Shown one piece after another: positions 11,929-23,760 of a stretch of 64,000 nucleotides of DNA (within the stretch, counting starts at the first letter, position 1; every line of letters starts with the position of its first letter). The translations under genes and the position numbers were made by a program. Under the pieces are notes generated by a model. It saw only the letters and a list, made by a program, of their open reading frames with translations. It searched no databases and had not been told where the DNA came from. The stretch comes from Anadara kagoshimensis (lineage: Eukaryota > Mollusca > Bivalvia > Arcoida > Arcidae): contig CM037875.1 in NCBI GenBank assembly GCA_021292105.1, positions 1,969,171 to 2,033,170 of the forward strand, read 5' to 3'.

Positions 11929-11999
11929 ACATGAATATTAAATCCTACCACTCAAAATTATCATTATTATTCTCATGAATTTGCCACAAAGACTAATCT

Positions 12000-12475
12000 G
12001 TAGTGTTTTGCCCTGTCAAGATTCTTTCACTCATATCAAGGTGGTCAGTTCAGAGATTGTGGGGTAGAGTTGGTAGAGAAGAATACCACCACCTTTTGAC
12101 AAGCAAACTGACACACACTCTGACACTAGGATCTGTCCAGCGTGGGATTTGAACCTAGGCAGTGAGCAGTGTTCTGAATATTTCACTTATATTGAGACAT
12201 CATCAGCTATAGGTGAATTGGCATCAGTTGTTACTATTGCAGTACACTCAGGGCAATATTCAGGGATTTTGTAGCTTGCCATGCCTACTGTGACACATGG
12301 CATCAGTTTTTCATGGCCTATTCCAAAGAACTTTTGTTTCTTAATACCAAGTGTTTGGTGACAGAAGAGTTTAACTATCGTTTTTCAAGTCTTGGTCAGA
12401 TCCAGAAAAGGTTGGAACCCTGACCTACCAAATATAGAGCCAGCACTCTACCAACTGAACTACATAGTAGTATAT
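12000..12475 (-). repeat. SINE family B then family A copy
   Basis: 12000-12175 carries family B marks (AAACTGACACAC, GGATCTGTCCAGCG, GTGGGATTTGAACCTAGGC). 12180-12470 carries family A marks (AGCTATAGGTGAA, AAGTGTTTGGTGACAG, TTTCAAGTCTTGGTCAG, then CTCTACCAACTGAACTAC, the reversed A box). Confidence 0.7.
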
Positions 12476-13150
12476 GTTTCCGGTATAGCCTTGTCAACTT
12501 CAACTATGACATCACTATGACATCATAAGAAAGCAAACAATGCAATCTTGATTCATGTGTAAAAACATCGTTTTAAAGTTTAAATTTGTAACACCTTTTT
12601 ATATCATAAGAGAAAAAATTAGAAGAATTAACTTTTCACTTTTAGTGATTTAATTAAATTTATTATACGAATTGACTGTAAAAAGAATTTGTCTATTTTA
12701 AACACATAACTGTCGTAAACGGATATGTAGCAAGGTCAAAATATTTTTGTTTATTTCTGTATAGATGAAAATATAATTTTTTACAGTCATAAATTCATAA
12801 ACATTTGTTAACATGCATATGATTAACATTTTACTTTCTTGCTAAAATTTAATTTGACACATAAGAACAATAATGTTGCAATCCAGGGCTCTACCTCGGC
12901 CATATTTGGGGCCAATATTGGTCCCCATTCAAATAAAATGTGATGTTTTTAACAAACACCAAGCTGATTTTCACAATTACAAAACAAGAGGTCCATGGGT
13001 CTTAGTGCTCACCTGTAGATATGTCTTGTACCTAATGTAGAAGTTTAATAGTTGATTGAATGTACATGTACACTACAATGACTGACGAAAATTTCCTCAA
13101 TTTTGAGTCTAAATCATACTTGCCTACTCTTTTTGGGACTGAATAGCTGA
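12476..13150. other. non-coding sequence with repeat scraps
   Basis: No gene seen. Near 12987-13015 there is a pearl-type left-end phrase (GAGGTCCATGGGTCTTAGTG, CTCACCTGTAG). Confidence 0.4.
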
Positions 13151-13155
13151 TAAAG

Positions 13156-13430
13156 TTGAGTTGAGTAATGGTGTTTAACTTCCCAGTCAAGAATATTTCA
13201 TTTATATCAAGACGTCGCAAGCTGTAGGCAAACAGAAATTTGGCCTGTGCGTTGCGCTGATTTCATTATACAGCAGGGTTCTTTATCGTGCCAAGCCCAC
13301 AGTGACATGGGATCTCGTTTTTTTTTAAGCTCCCATCCGAAAGAACCGTGACTTTCATTTTGTAATGCCAAGTGCTTGGCGAAAGAACAGTCACTAACCA
13401 CTTTCAAGTCTTGGGTCAGAAATAGCTAAT
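13156..13430 (-). repeat. tRNA-derived SINE, family A
   Basis: Landmarks AATGGTGTTTAACTTCCCAG, ATTATACAGCAGGGTTC, GCCAAGTGCTTGGCGAAAG and TTTCAAGTCTTGGGTCAG; truncated before the tRNA head. Confidence 0.75.
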
Positions 13431-13689
13431 AGTAAGTATTTGACCACAACAAATGCACAACACTGGATCCCTGCCTTGCACTCTTGGACAGTATTTACAC
13501 AATGCCTTTTGCTCAAATTGAATTGGAGGATGTTGGTTTTTTACTATATACACAGTCTAGAAAATTTCCAATTTCGGAAAATTACCAGATTTTTTTTTCA
13601 GTTGTAATTTTAAGTTCAAAATTATACAACTTATGCCAAAATCATAAAGGTAGGCAAGTATTGAAAATACCGAGAAATTGACAAATGAA

Positions 13690-14395
13690 TTATTAAAAGG
13701 GCATTATAACAAGATTTTAGTGTATTCCAATGATGCCAAATGCCAAGATATTTGCATATGAATTATTGAGGGGCATTATAATGAGATTTTAGTGCATTCA
13801 AATAATAGTCATGCCATCAATGATGCCAAATGCCAAGAAATTTGCAAATGAATTATTGAAATTTGAAAGGGCATTATAACAAAATTTTAGTGTATTCCAA
13901 TGATGCCAAATGCCAAGAAATTTGCAAATGAGTTCTTGAGGGGGCATTATAATAAGATCTTACTGTATTCAAATAATAGTCATGCCATCAATGATGCTAA
14001 ATGCCAAGAAATTTGCAAATGAATTATTGAAAGGGCATTATAACAAGATTTTAGTGTATTCCAATGATGCCAAATGCCAAGAAATTTGCAAATGAGTTAT
14101 TGAGGGCCATTATAACATGATTTAACTGTACTTCAAATAATAGTCATGCCATCAATGATGCCAAATGCCAAGAAATTTGCAAATGAGTTATTGAGGGCCA
14201 TTATAACATGATTTAACTGTACTTCAAATAATAGTCATGCCATCAATGATGCCAAATGCCAAGAAATTTGCAAAATGAATTATTGGAAGGGCCTTATAAT
14301 GAGATTTTAGTGTATTCCAACGATGCCAAATGCCAAGATATTTGCAAATGAATTATTGAGAGGGCATTATAATGAGATTTTAGTGTATTCAAACT
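13690..14395. repeat. tandem array, ~75 and ~95 bp units
   Basis: At least eight diverged units share GATGCCAAATGCCAAGAAA followed by TTGCAAATGA and GGGCATTATAA. Longer units carry an extra CAAATAATAGTCATGCCATC block. The GGGCATTATAACAAGATTTTA phrase resembles the end of the TA-target MITE family M2, so the array may have grown from such an end. Confidence 0.85.
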
Positions 14396-14399
14396 CAAA

Positions 14400-15165
14400 T
14401 TAATTACAGGAAGCATCCCCTTTCCCTGCTACAGTAAACTTGTGTCTATATCATTAAAACAAATGTTCTCTTGGTTTTAGTAAACAGTTTTTCTTAAAAA
14501 GAATAATGCATGTTTTCCAATGCTAGCTAATGCAATCAATAAATAAATGAAACAATTTTAGCATCATTAACAACATCTCAAACCCAATTGCACTGCAGAA
14601 AATTTAATTAGGACAAATTGGATATAAGCAACATGTAAAGATTAATGGAATTCTTGACCTCGCTGGGTTGAGATAGAAAATTTCCTATTAATTAAGCATT
14701 CAATATGTTTGTACTGTTGAAGATACTAATTGAAAATTTAAACTTAAATGACACAATTTCAATTTCAGTGAATTTTGAAAATTGCTGTAAGCTTGAAATT
14801 AGTAATTTTTGTCTTTTAAAAAATCAAATTCCATGCTTATTTTCAACATCTGTCATATATTACAAATTTCTAGTTTATATTTTTACAGCTTTTCACAATA
14901 CAGTAAATCCCTTTTCTTCGTGGGCCTGGGTGGCAGAGGCTTACAAACCATGGCTCCTCTCATCAGCTAGGTCTGAATCTCATTTGGGACAAACCTATGT
15001 GTGTGAAAGTTTGTCAGTTTGCTCATATGATAACTAATCTTGACTAAGGCTGAAGCTCCATTATGCCACTAATGTTTTGAGGTCCTGTAAAATCAGCCAC
15101 AGTTGTATTTCACATTCTTAAATTTTACAGGTAACAAGCTCAGGCTGACACAGATAATAAACTTG
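14400..15165. other. non-coding sequence
   Basis: An ORF at 14705-15037 mixes AT-rich sequence and a repeat-derived piece (about 14960-15030). I see no gene. Confidence 0.4.
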
Positions 15166-15400
15166 ACACTCATGCTGACAAAGACAATGACCTTGACACT
15201 CTTGCAACCACAGACAATAACCCCGACACTCTATGACCTTGACACTCAGGCTGACACAGACAATGACCTTGACACTCTTGCAACCACAGACAATGACCTT
15301 GATACTCAGGCTGACACAGACAATGACCTTGACACACAGGCTGACACAGACAATGACCTTAACCCTCTTGCAACCACAGACAATGACCCTGACATATATG
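15165..15400. repeat. 30-bp minisatellite, about 7 units
   Basis: The unit contains ACAATGACCTTGACACTC plus either AGGCTGACACAG or TTGCAACCACAG. As 30 is a multiple of three, both strands stay open (15103-15441 plus, 15118-15459 minus), giving 10-residue repeats such as DLDTQADTDN. Two mirror ORFs over one satellite argue against a gene. Confidence 0.85.
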
Positions 15401-15469
15401 CTGCCAGTGTAAAAAATAAGTTCGTTTGTACTGTGTATTAGGAAAAATATGTAATACAAAAACTTTCAC

Positions 15470-16205
15470 AACACAGACAATTGATCTTAAAGCATGTTTT
15501 AGACTTTATTTAACCAAATTTTTCCTGCAATGAATGTTAATTTATTGAAAAATTGTAAAAAATCTCTCTTTTTTTTATACAAAACTTCGATTTTTTCTTC
15601 CAATATTAAAGACCTATTTCTCAGTAACCCAGAGATGCTTCAAGATCTTCAAATGACACCAGGAATTTTAGATTAACTGACAAAGAAAAACTAACATTGT
15701 AATTGGGATAATTAAGAACTTTCTTAAACCATCTTAAAAAAATAAGTATAAACTGTAAAGAACCTGTGAGAGATTTTTCCAAGTGTCATTACAAATTTCA
15801 ACAAATTTGGCCGATTCAGAAAAATCTCCTCCTCAAGTATTTGATTCTCGTATTTTATTCTTCTATTGTATGTTGGTAAATGAATGTGTCCTTGAGTTGA
15901 TTGCGAATGCTCAATAACCTGGGTATTAAGAGTTAATAATTAACTGAACAATGCAATCATACCACGGAAACAGGAGTTAATCAAATCTGATAGATTATTA
16001 CAATACTGAACATATCACTTGATGATCAAATTAAAAAAACCTAGCAAGAGATTTTTTATGCAATTTCCTGTAAAAATTACTACTGAATGAAACACTTTTA
16101 TAACCATTGATCCGAGGTCAAGGCGTCCAACTTATTGTTAATTTATATCACATTTATTAAACCTGGGGCTATTATTAATTTTTCTCCATGTGAAATTTTA
16201 ACCAC
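15470..16205. other. non-coding intronic sequence
   Basis: AT-rich, no gene or clear repeat seen. Confidence 0.4.
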
Positions 16206-16210
16206 TACAC

Positions 16211-16512
16211 AGTGATTTTGTTACGTTGTTTGAAAACTACCTTCTGCCTTAAGATTGGGAAAAACCGAGGTTCTGAGAACTAGCAAACTGCTTTATGATA
16301 TACTGGCAATAGCTAGAGTATCTCCATTGCAAATACACTATATTATAGTATGTACTATCTAATATTTTGTGAGTAAAGATAGCTATAGATTTAATTTTTC
16401 AGTGAATCACTGTTGTTTTGGGGTATTTTTGTGGACAAATTGGGAAATTTTAGTCATTTTTCCCTAGGGGAAACTACCTTTATTCCATAGTAATCTTAAG
16501 TAAACAAAATCC
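16211..16512. mobile_element. MITE family M4 (GATTTTGTTAC ends)
   Basis: The left end TGATTTTGTTACG and right end AAACAAAATCCCTG are inverted. Internal marks are ACTACCTTCTGCCTT, GTTGTTTTGGGG and GGGGAAACTACCTTTATTC. The same element is at about 33930-34205, 47100-47388 (inverted) and 61120-61412. A tRNA-like A box (GTAGCTCAGTTGGTAAAG) follows at 16520-16537. Confidence 0.7.
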
Positions 16513-16990
16513 CTGTTACAGTAGCTCAGTTGGTAAAGTACTTACTGCAATTTGTACATCACATAATAAATTGTAGGAAATTGATTGGATATGTACATGT
16601 ACTCTATTTTGTATAGTTTCTGCCTGTCCTTAGCAACGAGTATAGTACCCATGACAGTAAGGTACTATTGTTTTTCCAGACGGGTACTATACTTTTTGCA
16701 TGTGCCACCTTGGAAATGAGAATGCAATTTTGTAAACAAACATTGCGTCAAGATTTGGAGACGAGGACCCAGACAGATTCATTTCTGACCAGATTGTACA
16801 CTACACAATGGGAATTGCCTTATGTCTAAATATCTGTCTGTAAATTTAAAGGTCACACAATGGTAAGAATGAACTATGTTTTATAGTGTCATGTGATGTA
16901 CTAAATCCCCATAGGGGTCTGACAAAAACTTGAAAATAGGTAGTGATGGTTCTTTCACTAAACACTCCACATTTAGAAATGAAAACCACA
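16513..16990 (+). repeat. SINE A fragments and flanking intron
   Basis: A head fragment at 16518-16545 and a body fragment at 16910-16982 (AAAAACTTGAAAATAGG, CATTTAGAAATGAAA) read on the plus strand. The body piece lies only about 55 bases from the exon at 17037-17148. Confidence 0.5.
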
Positions 16991-17036
16991 GGGTCCTTTG
17001 GAAGAGATTGTAGTTATATGTGTATTGAAAACTTAC

Positions 17037-17148
17037 CACATAAGTAGACTGTATGTCATCTCTTTGTTTGTGCTCATCTACAGAATAAGCTGACGGCATC
17101 TTTGTCATTTTTCTGACATCGTCTGATGATGGATCGGGGGTACCAGTA
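17037..17148 (-). CDS. coiled-coil protein, exon (1st of the visible chain)
   Basis: A 112-bp internal exon on the minus strand with acceptor GTTTATTTACAG and donor GTAAGTTTTC (a full consensus GTAAGT). It needs two bases from the previous exon to complete its first codon and ends in phase 0, which fits the exon at 9006-9105. The 37-residue peptide starts TGTPDPSSDDVRKMTKMPSA and ends RDDIQSTYV. Its first half is Pro/Ser-rich and probably disordered; the second half leads into the coiled coil. The gene therefore has a disordered segment before its rod. Family not recognised. Confidence 0.75.
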
Positions 17149-17234
17149 CTGTAAATAAACAGATAAACAAAGAAATTAAAATTACGATTAATAACTGTCT
17201 TCATAAGTTTAACACAACAACTGATGACAAGTAT

Positions 17235-17705
17235 TACTGACCAATAAAGCTTGCCCTGGCAATTAAATGATGAATATTCAGTAGGTTGTTATGGCCAATA
17301 ATGAATATTCATTAACTTGCCAGTGGCAATATTCAAATGTTGTCCTGGCCAATAAAGAAAATTTTTAAAGATAGCCCTGGCAATTAGGTGAGGAATATTT
17401 ATGAGGTTGTTATGGTCAATGGTGAATATTCATGAACTTGACAGTGGCAATATTCAAATGTTGTCCTGGTCAATAAAGAATATTTTTAAAGCTTGTCCTG
17501 GCAATTAAGTAATAAATATTCATTAATTTCCAGTAGCAGATATTTATTATGTTGTCTTGGCCAATGATGAATGTTCATTAGGTTGTCTTGGCCATAATGA
17601 ATATTCTGTTGTCTTGGCCAATGATGAATATTCATTAGCTTTGCCTTGGCCAATAATGAATATTCATTACGTTGTGTTGGCCAACAATGAATATTAATTA
17701 GCTAG
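17235..17705. repeat. tandem array of TGGCCAATAATGAATATTCA units
   Basis: The left part repeats as a ~130 bp higher-order unit (landmarks TTGCCCTGGCAATTA, TTCAAATGTTGTCCTGG). The right part repeats at about 35-40 bp. It ends near 17700. Confidence 0.8.
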
Positions 17706-18020
17706 TTCTGAGCTATGAAAATAAGAAATCTGTGAGTTACTATCTGTAAGCAACTGCTCACTAAGTATACCTTGCTTACCAAGCCAAGTTTCCTCCGTTT
17801 CACCAAAGAAAGTACATGACACCATGTATAGTAAATAACTTGTTATTTGTAAAATAAAATTTTTCGATCAATTTTAAATTGAAAACATTACAGTTTAATG
17901 ATAACACTAATTTGAAATGGATTTTTGTATATGTTGTCCCAGAGGTGATCTTCATGGACAATATTCAGTTTATTCTGGCAGGAAAGTGCGGAGGTATTTT
18001 TACACTAAAGCTTTTCAATT
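17706..18020. other. non-coding sequence
   Basis: Nothing seen beyond a short phrase, TATCTGTAAGCAACTGCTCA, shared loosely with 3478 and 43910. Confidence 0.4.
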
Positions 18021-18156
18021 AAGAAATAACATTCTATTTGAGTGTATTCATTCGGTATTATGAATAAGAGTCAGGAATAGCATATTCAATGAACCTGACT
18101 CTTATTCATAATACCTAATGAATACACTCAAATCTGCAAATAGAATGTTATTTCTT
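18021..18156. repeat. long hairpin (inverted repeat), ~55 bp arms
   Basis: The left arm 18021-18075 and right arm 18094-18156 are inverted copies; the right arm has one 7-base insertion. The loop is about 18 bases. AAGAAATAACATTCTATTTG opens the left arm. Confidence 0.85.
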
Positions 18157-18159
18157 ATA

Positions 18160-19655
18160 TTTACAATCATTAAAATATTGTTAGTATGTCAGAAAGGTAA
18201 AATATTGATACAATAATTTATCTAATTCAAGATTTCTGCAACCATGTCAGATTGAAGAACAGCCTCCCACATACATTTCAACACGGTAAAAAATCGTGAC
18301 TGAGACAACAGAAATACTCCACACCACTCCAAAAGATCTAATGGGGAAAAGATGAAACAAACTGCGCAGCAATTTAGTGTTAAACAGTTATTTGAGTATG
18401 AATAAAAAGACAGAAACAGATATGCATATTATTATAATATGCATCAGTTTTTATTATATGTTAAAATGAGTACACTTTCTATGGAAATACGGGATTAATT
18501 TAACATTGATAATGGTTTTTAATGGATGTTTTCTATGAAAAACATTTTCTTGAAAAAAAATAACCATCTTAGAATAAATCTACTTATAACATCTTTATTC
18601 TGATCATACTAATGCATATGAAACAAAATTGCCTACAGAAACATAAAACTTATTAAAATTCAATTATTCCTAAAAGTTTTTCGTCTTTTTAAAATGATCA
18701 GCAAATCAATAATTTTACGTCTTTTTAATGTGATTGACGAATAAAAACATCTCAATTATCAATTGAAGACATATTTTGTGAATCAGTTAATCAGATAGAT
18801 ATTTATGAATGAAGTGAGAAAATAAGCAATGAAAATTCCCGATTCCAGCGCAGCATGTTCCAATTTTTATCTGAATAGTGCAGAACGCCAATTAGGTGAT
18901 CAACATGCATGAAAAGACACAGCATTTAATTGGATAACATGACACCTAAGTCGTTAAACGATAAAACAACGAAAATAAAGTAGAAAAGAATCAGATATGT
19001 AAGTGGCTTACACAAAACGTAAGTCTTTACTGAAAACTTGATATCACAGAACACCAGTGTTATTTCTCTGATCAATAATATCAGTCATACTCTATACTAT
19101 ATACCGAGTATTGGTGAACCATTAAGGGAGGGATTTACAGCGATTCGCTGTTTTACATTCAATATGATGAAGAGCTGATTGCAGAAAGCGGGGAGATCTC
19201 TCAAATACTTTTTTTTGTATGTGCTACTTTTTTATATAATACATGTATATATATAAACTGAGGACTGATTATTTAGACTTTTGTCGGACATTATTGATTT
19301 CTATATACTAGGTAAGTTTTCCTTTTGTTTCTCATTTTTTGTTTGTTTATTAAATATGTATTTTAATATTTTTTAAAGATTTTTGTTTCACAAATTTGGT
19401 CCAAACACTACTGATGAGGAACTGTATTCCAAAACAGTGGTCGTCTATAGTGCCGTAAAATTCAATCCTGTATAATTTGTAAATTACATAGCCCTTAAGT
19501 ATGGGTATTTTTTTTTTAATGCCACATAAAATGTGACATGTAGGAGGGATGTTTGGAAAAAAAATAACGGCATAAAGTTGAAAACATTATCACCATGCAT
19601 AACAACACCCAATAACATTATTTCTTTTATAGAAGTACATATCACAAGGAACTAA
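18160..19655. other. non-coding sequence
   Basis: AT-rich, no gene, exon or clear repeat found on either strand. Confidence 0.4.
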
Positions 19656-19660
19656 TATAA

Positions 19661-19997
19661 ATTAAACCAACTTTTATTCACATGTGATTAAGTTTCGTGT
19701 GTTTGGTGAGGAGAAAATAATCGCCAAAAATAAATCGTTGCAAACTTGTTTTTAAAAATTGTATTATCTATACCAAATTTAGTCCATATCGCAAAAGTTA
19801 ATAGTTGTGAAATGGTTGATTTAATATATGAAATGAAATTCAGTAAAACTTACTACTCACTTATTATAATGCTATTTTAAAGGACCCAAATCCATTTTCT
19901 TTATATTTTCTTTATAAACCTCTCAATTTATTGCTAAACCCCTTTATATTACCAAAAAATATGACCAACAAAATGGTGTCGATGAATCAATGTTTTA

Positions 19998-20041
<44 letters not shown>
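19661..20041. mobile_element. repeat copy, MITE M2 and (TA)n
   Basis: 19661-19862 is the partner of the repeat at 3758-3968. 19841-20000 is an M2-type MITE with ends CAGTAAAAC and GTTTTACTG. It abuts a pure (TA)n run at 20001-20041, as expected for an element that targets TA. Confidence 0.65.
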
Positions 20042-20045
<4 letters not shown>

Positions 20046-20079
20046 CATCAAACAAAATCCATACTTGTTTGAAACATTG

Positions 20080-20410
20080 AAACAAGTAAATTCAGTGAAT
20101 TAGGATCCCAGCCAGCAGGTTCTTTTTTTGTGATTTGCACTAATGTTCAAAGGGCAATTACTCTCAAGAAAATTGGCAAACCAAATCGTGTTAATGATAT
20201 GCACATCTCCTATCGATTTTGATGCTTTGCACCAAGTTTCATGAAATAGTGCTTCATAGTTTTGGAGAATTTGTGCAGACAAGTATTTTGGACAGAGGAC
20301 GAAAGGAAACTGGAATTTAATACTTATCTCTTTCAATGGCAGGGGATAACTGGAAATAAGCACTAATTTTTATGAGATGATGTGACAAGGCCAATCAAGC
20401 ATTTCCCATA
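20080..20410. repeat. HINE-like repeat copy
   Basis: Shares CAGCAGGTTC, CACATCTCCTATCGATTTTG and TTTGCACCAAGTTTCATGAA with 44110-44450. The minus ORF at 20100-20363 is the same repeat-derived frame as at 44115-44366 and is not a gene. Confidence 0.6.
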
Positions 20411-20939
20411 AATTGACATATTCATTGTATGATGTACAGCACTTTCTAATATCAGGAATTTTTCAAAGTAGATTCAATATTTTGTATATGTATTTAATAA
20501 ATGACTTTATTCAGATAAGTAAAATACAAGGGCTATTGCAGAGTCGTTTTTTGGGTCCAATATTTTGCCCCATTTACAATTCAAAATTTTATGGGCTTTT
20601 CACAATTATGTTTTAATGTTAGCTTTAAAAGACAGTATTTTGGAATTTTCTATCATTTAAATGGTATTTTTTTCACAATTTTAAAATGATAATAATAAGG
20701 GCAATAGCTCTGTCAATTTGTGTGTGCCAATTACAAAACACCAACTCGTCCCAGATATTATCATAATAAACCTTTGTATCAAGTTTTATAAAATTTGTGG
20801 AGAAATAAAGTTGTTAGAGCACTGTCAGAAATACCAGTATTCCACTAAAATAAACTAAGAGCAATAATTCTGTAAAATTGAGTTTGCCAGTTATAAAACA
20901 CAAATGTATATATGTACGCACAGGCTAAATCCCTGCCAA

Positions 20940-20977
<38 letters not shown>

Positions 20978-21700
20978 AATGATGATGATGATGAAAAAAT
21001 TATAACATTTAAATTTGATGATGATCAACCTCCCAAATACAGAACAGGCACTCTACCAACTGTTCTTCCATAATGGTAAACAGTAAATGAAATGAAACAA
21101 AACAAGTGAATTCAAGTTTTATAAAAAGTGCTGTATAGTTTTGGAGGACTCAACTTAAAACCCCTATTTCTTCGAAAGGCAGGAGATAAATGTATGAATA
21201 TCAATAAAACTATTTTTCTGACTTTTATGCATTAATTTGCCATGATTTAGAACACCATCCCATTGCATCTATTATTGTAAAAAAACATATTTAAAAAAAA
21301 TGATATTGATGATATTGACAGCATATTATATTCAGTCTTTATTGGCTTCAAAGACATTATAATGCAAATGAAATCATATCATACAATAGAAATTAGAATA
21401 TTATTTCTGAACTCTTTCAATACAGTGTACTCATGTATTTTCCAAAAATAACTCTTTATACATTGATCTAAGTATTTTCACCATCATCAAAGTTAAAATA
21501 TTGATATATTTATTCTGGAATAAAAAGTTTCCTAAGCTGAGCAGCCATATTAACAAAGGCGAGTAAAGTCTGGTCTTTCATGAAAGACAAATGACCTTTG
21601 ACCTTTGTGTATACATATATGTCATGCACTTTTAGTTTTTTATTATTCATTCTTTTAATATTATTTTTAAATATTGTACTAATAAAAAAAGGCGAATAAA
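20411..21700. repeat. repeat remnants and (GAT)n microsatellite
   Basis: A (GAT)n run lies at 20941-20995, a HINE-like scrap at 20695-20935, an SINE A head scrap at 21020-21080 (CTCTACCAACTG) and a scrap at 21110-21195 matching 44330-44450. No gene seen. Confidence 0.55.
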
Positions 21701-21711
21701 CAATGGGCCTG

Positions 21712-21932
21712 ATATGCTCACCTGATATATAATGGCTAGTTAAGACTAAAACACCAAATCAAAAGCATTACATAAAACCAATATGATAGAAATTATAAGT
21801 TTTTTTTCACCAATATTGTCATTGCCCTGACATTTAACCATGGACTTCTAGAGAAAACAAAACATAAAATATACATGCCTGTTTGTCTTATTAAGTTTCA
21901 ATGGAATCTGTTCAGAGAAGTCGCAAATATAA

Positions 21933-21977
<45 letters not shown>

Positions 21978-22026
21978 TACTTTGCTATGAGATATGCTCA
22001 CAGGACCTTTAGTCAGGTGAGCTAAA
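21712..22026. mobile_element. pearl-type ends around a (CA)n tract
   Basis: GCTCACCTGATA (about 21717) and TCAGGTGAGCTA (about 22013) are inverted ends of the same kind as at 118 and 1421, here enclosing (CA)n at 21935-21972. A lone right-end copy is at about 22646. Confidence 0.6.
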
Positions 22027-22029
22027 AAC

Positions 22030-22250
22030 AAAATGATTACTTCAAGGTCATCTGGTAAAAAAATGATAGTGATGGAAGCAGTGAGTGCATAGATGGTCCA
22101 GGAAACTGGAGTACCAGGAGAAAATCACCAACCTCTAGAAAGTGACAACTTTCTCACACATAAGCGGGATTTCAACCTAGGTGGTGAGATTGCCAGTATT
22201 GTGATCTGTAAGTGTGCATTTTGGAACACACAGTCACCAAATCCCCTTGC
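22030..22250 (-). repeat. tRNA-derived SINE, family B
   Basis: Landmarks GGAAACTGGAGTACC, AGTGACAACTTTCTCACA, GGGATTTCAACCTAGGTGG and GTGATCTGTAAG. The SINE reads on the minus strand. Confidence 0.7.
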
Positions 22251-23060
22251 ATAAAAAATAAAAAGTATGAAAAATGGGGTTATTTTCAAGTAATGTAAAG
22301 TTTTCCTATTTTCGGGAATTGTAAAAAATCACGAAAATCCCCCACCTTGCCAATTAAGATAAGCCCATTTTTTTAAACACAAGAATGATTAAAATTGCAA
22401 AATTAACTCCTTCTAGAAATAAAATATGATTTCCCAAAAATCTCAACTCAAAACCTAAAACATAATGCAGTAGTTTAACATAAAATGTAAAATAATGATA
22501 GAAGATCAGTTTCATGGTCAGATTGCTGAGGGCTTCCAATTATAGAAAATATATTACTTGAAAATATTGTGACATTAAGTAAGATAAGGGAGTTAAAGAG
22601 AGGCATTATGACAAGGTTTTACTGTACAATATTAATCATCACTTTGGCTCAGGTGAGCTAATAAATTGTGTGTTTATGTAATTAAAAAAAAAAAAAAAAA
22701 AAAAAAAAACAAATCTTTACTCAGTTCAGTGTTCTAAGAAAAGTTATACAAAAACATTGACTTTATTCAAAAGAAAGTAACCTATCTCAATTCACATATA
22801 ATAAAAATGCATTTCTTTTAAAAAATTATGACATTTGAAAATAAAAGTTAAAAGAGACCTAAGGAGTAGGGAAGTCCAGTGAAGTAAATTCTAAATAATA
22901 CAGAGTTCTTGAGCAAACAAAAATATGTTAACTGTAAATATTGGTTAATATTGTGACTTCAGAAATCCATCAAAGTTAAGATGCCTCATTAAGCAATCCT
23001 AACAGATGTATAAATACCACTGAGCATTTCTCGGGGAACATTTCAACTTAAGAAACTAGA
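22251..23060. other. non-coding sequence with poly-A
   Basis: An A run of about 28 lies at 22682-22709. An M2-end phrase (GGTTTTACTGTAC) is at about 22614. No gene seen. Confidence 0.4.
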
Positions 23061-23065
23061 TATAC

Positions 23066-23375
23066 TTGATTGATTGAGTGATGGATTGAATGGCTTTTAA
23101 GTCCTTGTCAAGAATAATTCACTTATATGGAGACGTCATCAGCTATGGGTGAAGTGGCAGAAATTTCTACCTTTGCAGTGCACTTATGAGGGGCATTGTG
23201 CAGGAAAGGTTCTTTAATGTGCATCAGTTTTTAAGGCCTTTTCCAAAGTACACCATGATTTTTATTTCTCAATGCCGAGTGCTTGGCGAAAGAACAGTAA
23301 ATACATATTTTTCAAGTCTTGGTAAGAATCAAGCCATGAACATACTGAGCAAGCACTCTACCAACTTTGATACAC
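23066..23375 (-). repeat. tRNA-derived SINE, family A
   Basis: Near complete: GACGTCATCAGCTATGGGTG, TTTGCAGTGCACTTATG, GCCGAGTGCTTGGCGAAAG, TTTTTCAAGTCTTGG, then GCACTCTACCAACTTTG (reversed A box). The plus ORF at 23186-23422 lies inside it. Confidence 0.75.
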
Positions 23376-23489
23376 TGATACTATTTTTGATCAAGGAGAC
23401 GTATAGATTTGTCTTATTGTAGAGTTTTTGATTTTTGTATTCATTCACTTTAGTGAAATTGAACCAATATACTATCAAAATCTTTTATC

Positions 23490-23760
23490 TTAGTGACTTT
23501 AACGGTTGTTTTCACCATTACAAATTTTTGATCAAAAACTTTGATCAAAGTGACTTTGAAGGTTGTTTTCACCATTACAAGTTTTTGATCAAAATGACTG
23601 GTGTTTTCACCTTTAAATTTTGTTTTTATGAAAAAATTTGATCAAAGTGACTTTGAAGGTTGCTTTCACTATTTAAAAAATTTTGATTAAAACCTTTGAT
23701 CAAATTCACTTTGAAGGTTGTTAACTATCTAAAAATTTGATCAAATTTTTTATAAATTCC
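23490..23760. repeat. ~50 bp tandem repeats (TTGATCAAAGTGACTTTG)
   Basis: About five diverged units sharing TTGATCAAAGTGACTTTGAA and GTTGTTTTCACCATTACAA. Confidence 0.8.

Noticed and set aside
14705..15037. 110-codon plus ORF
   Set aside because: AT-rich composition with a repeat-derived tail, no splice or family evidence.
20100..20363. Minus ORF similar to that at 44115-44366
   Set aside because: Both are the same dispersed HINE-like repeat; shared frame does not mean shared protein.
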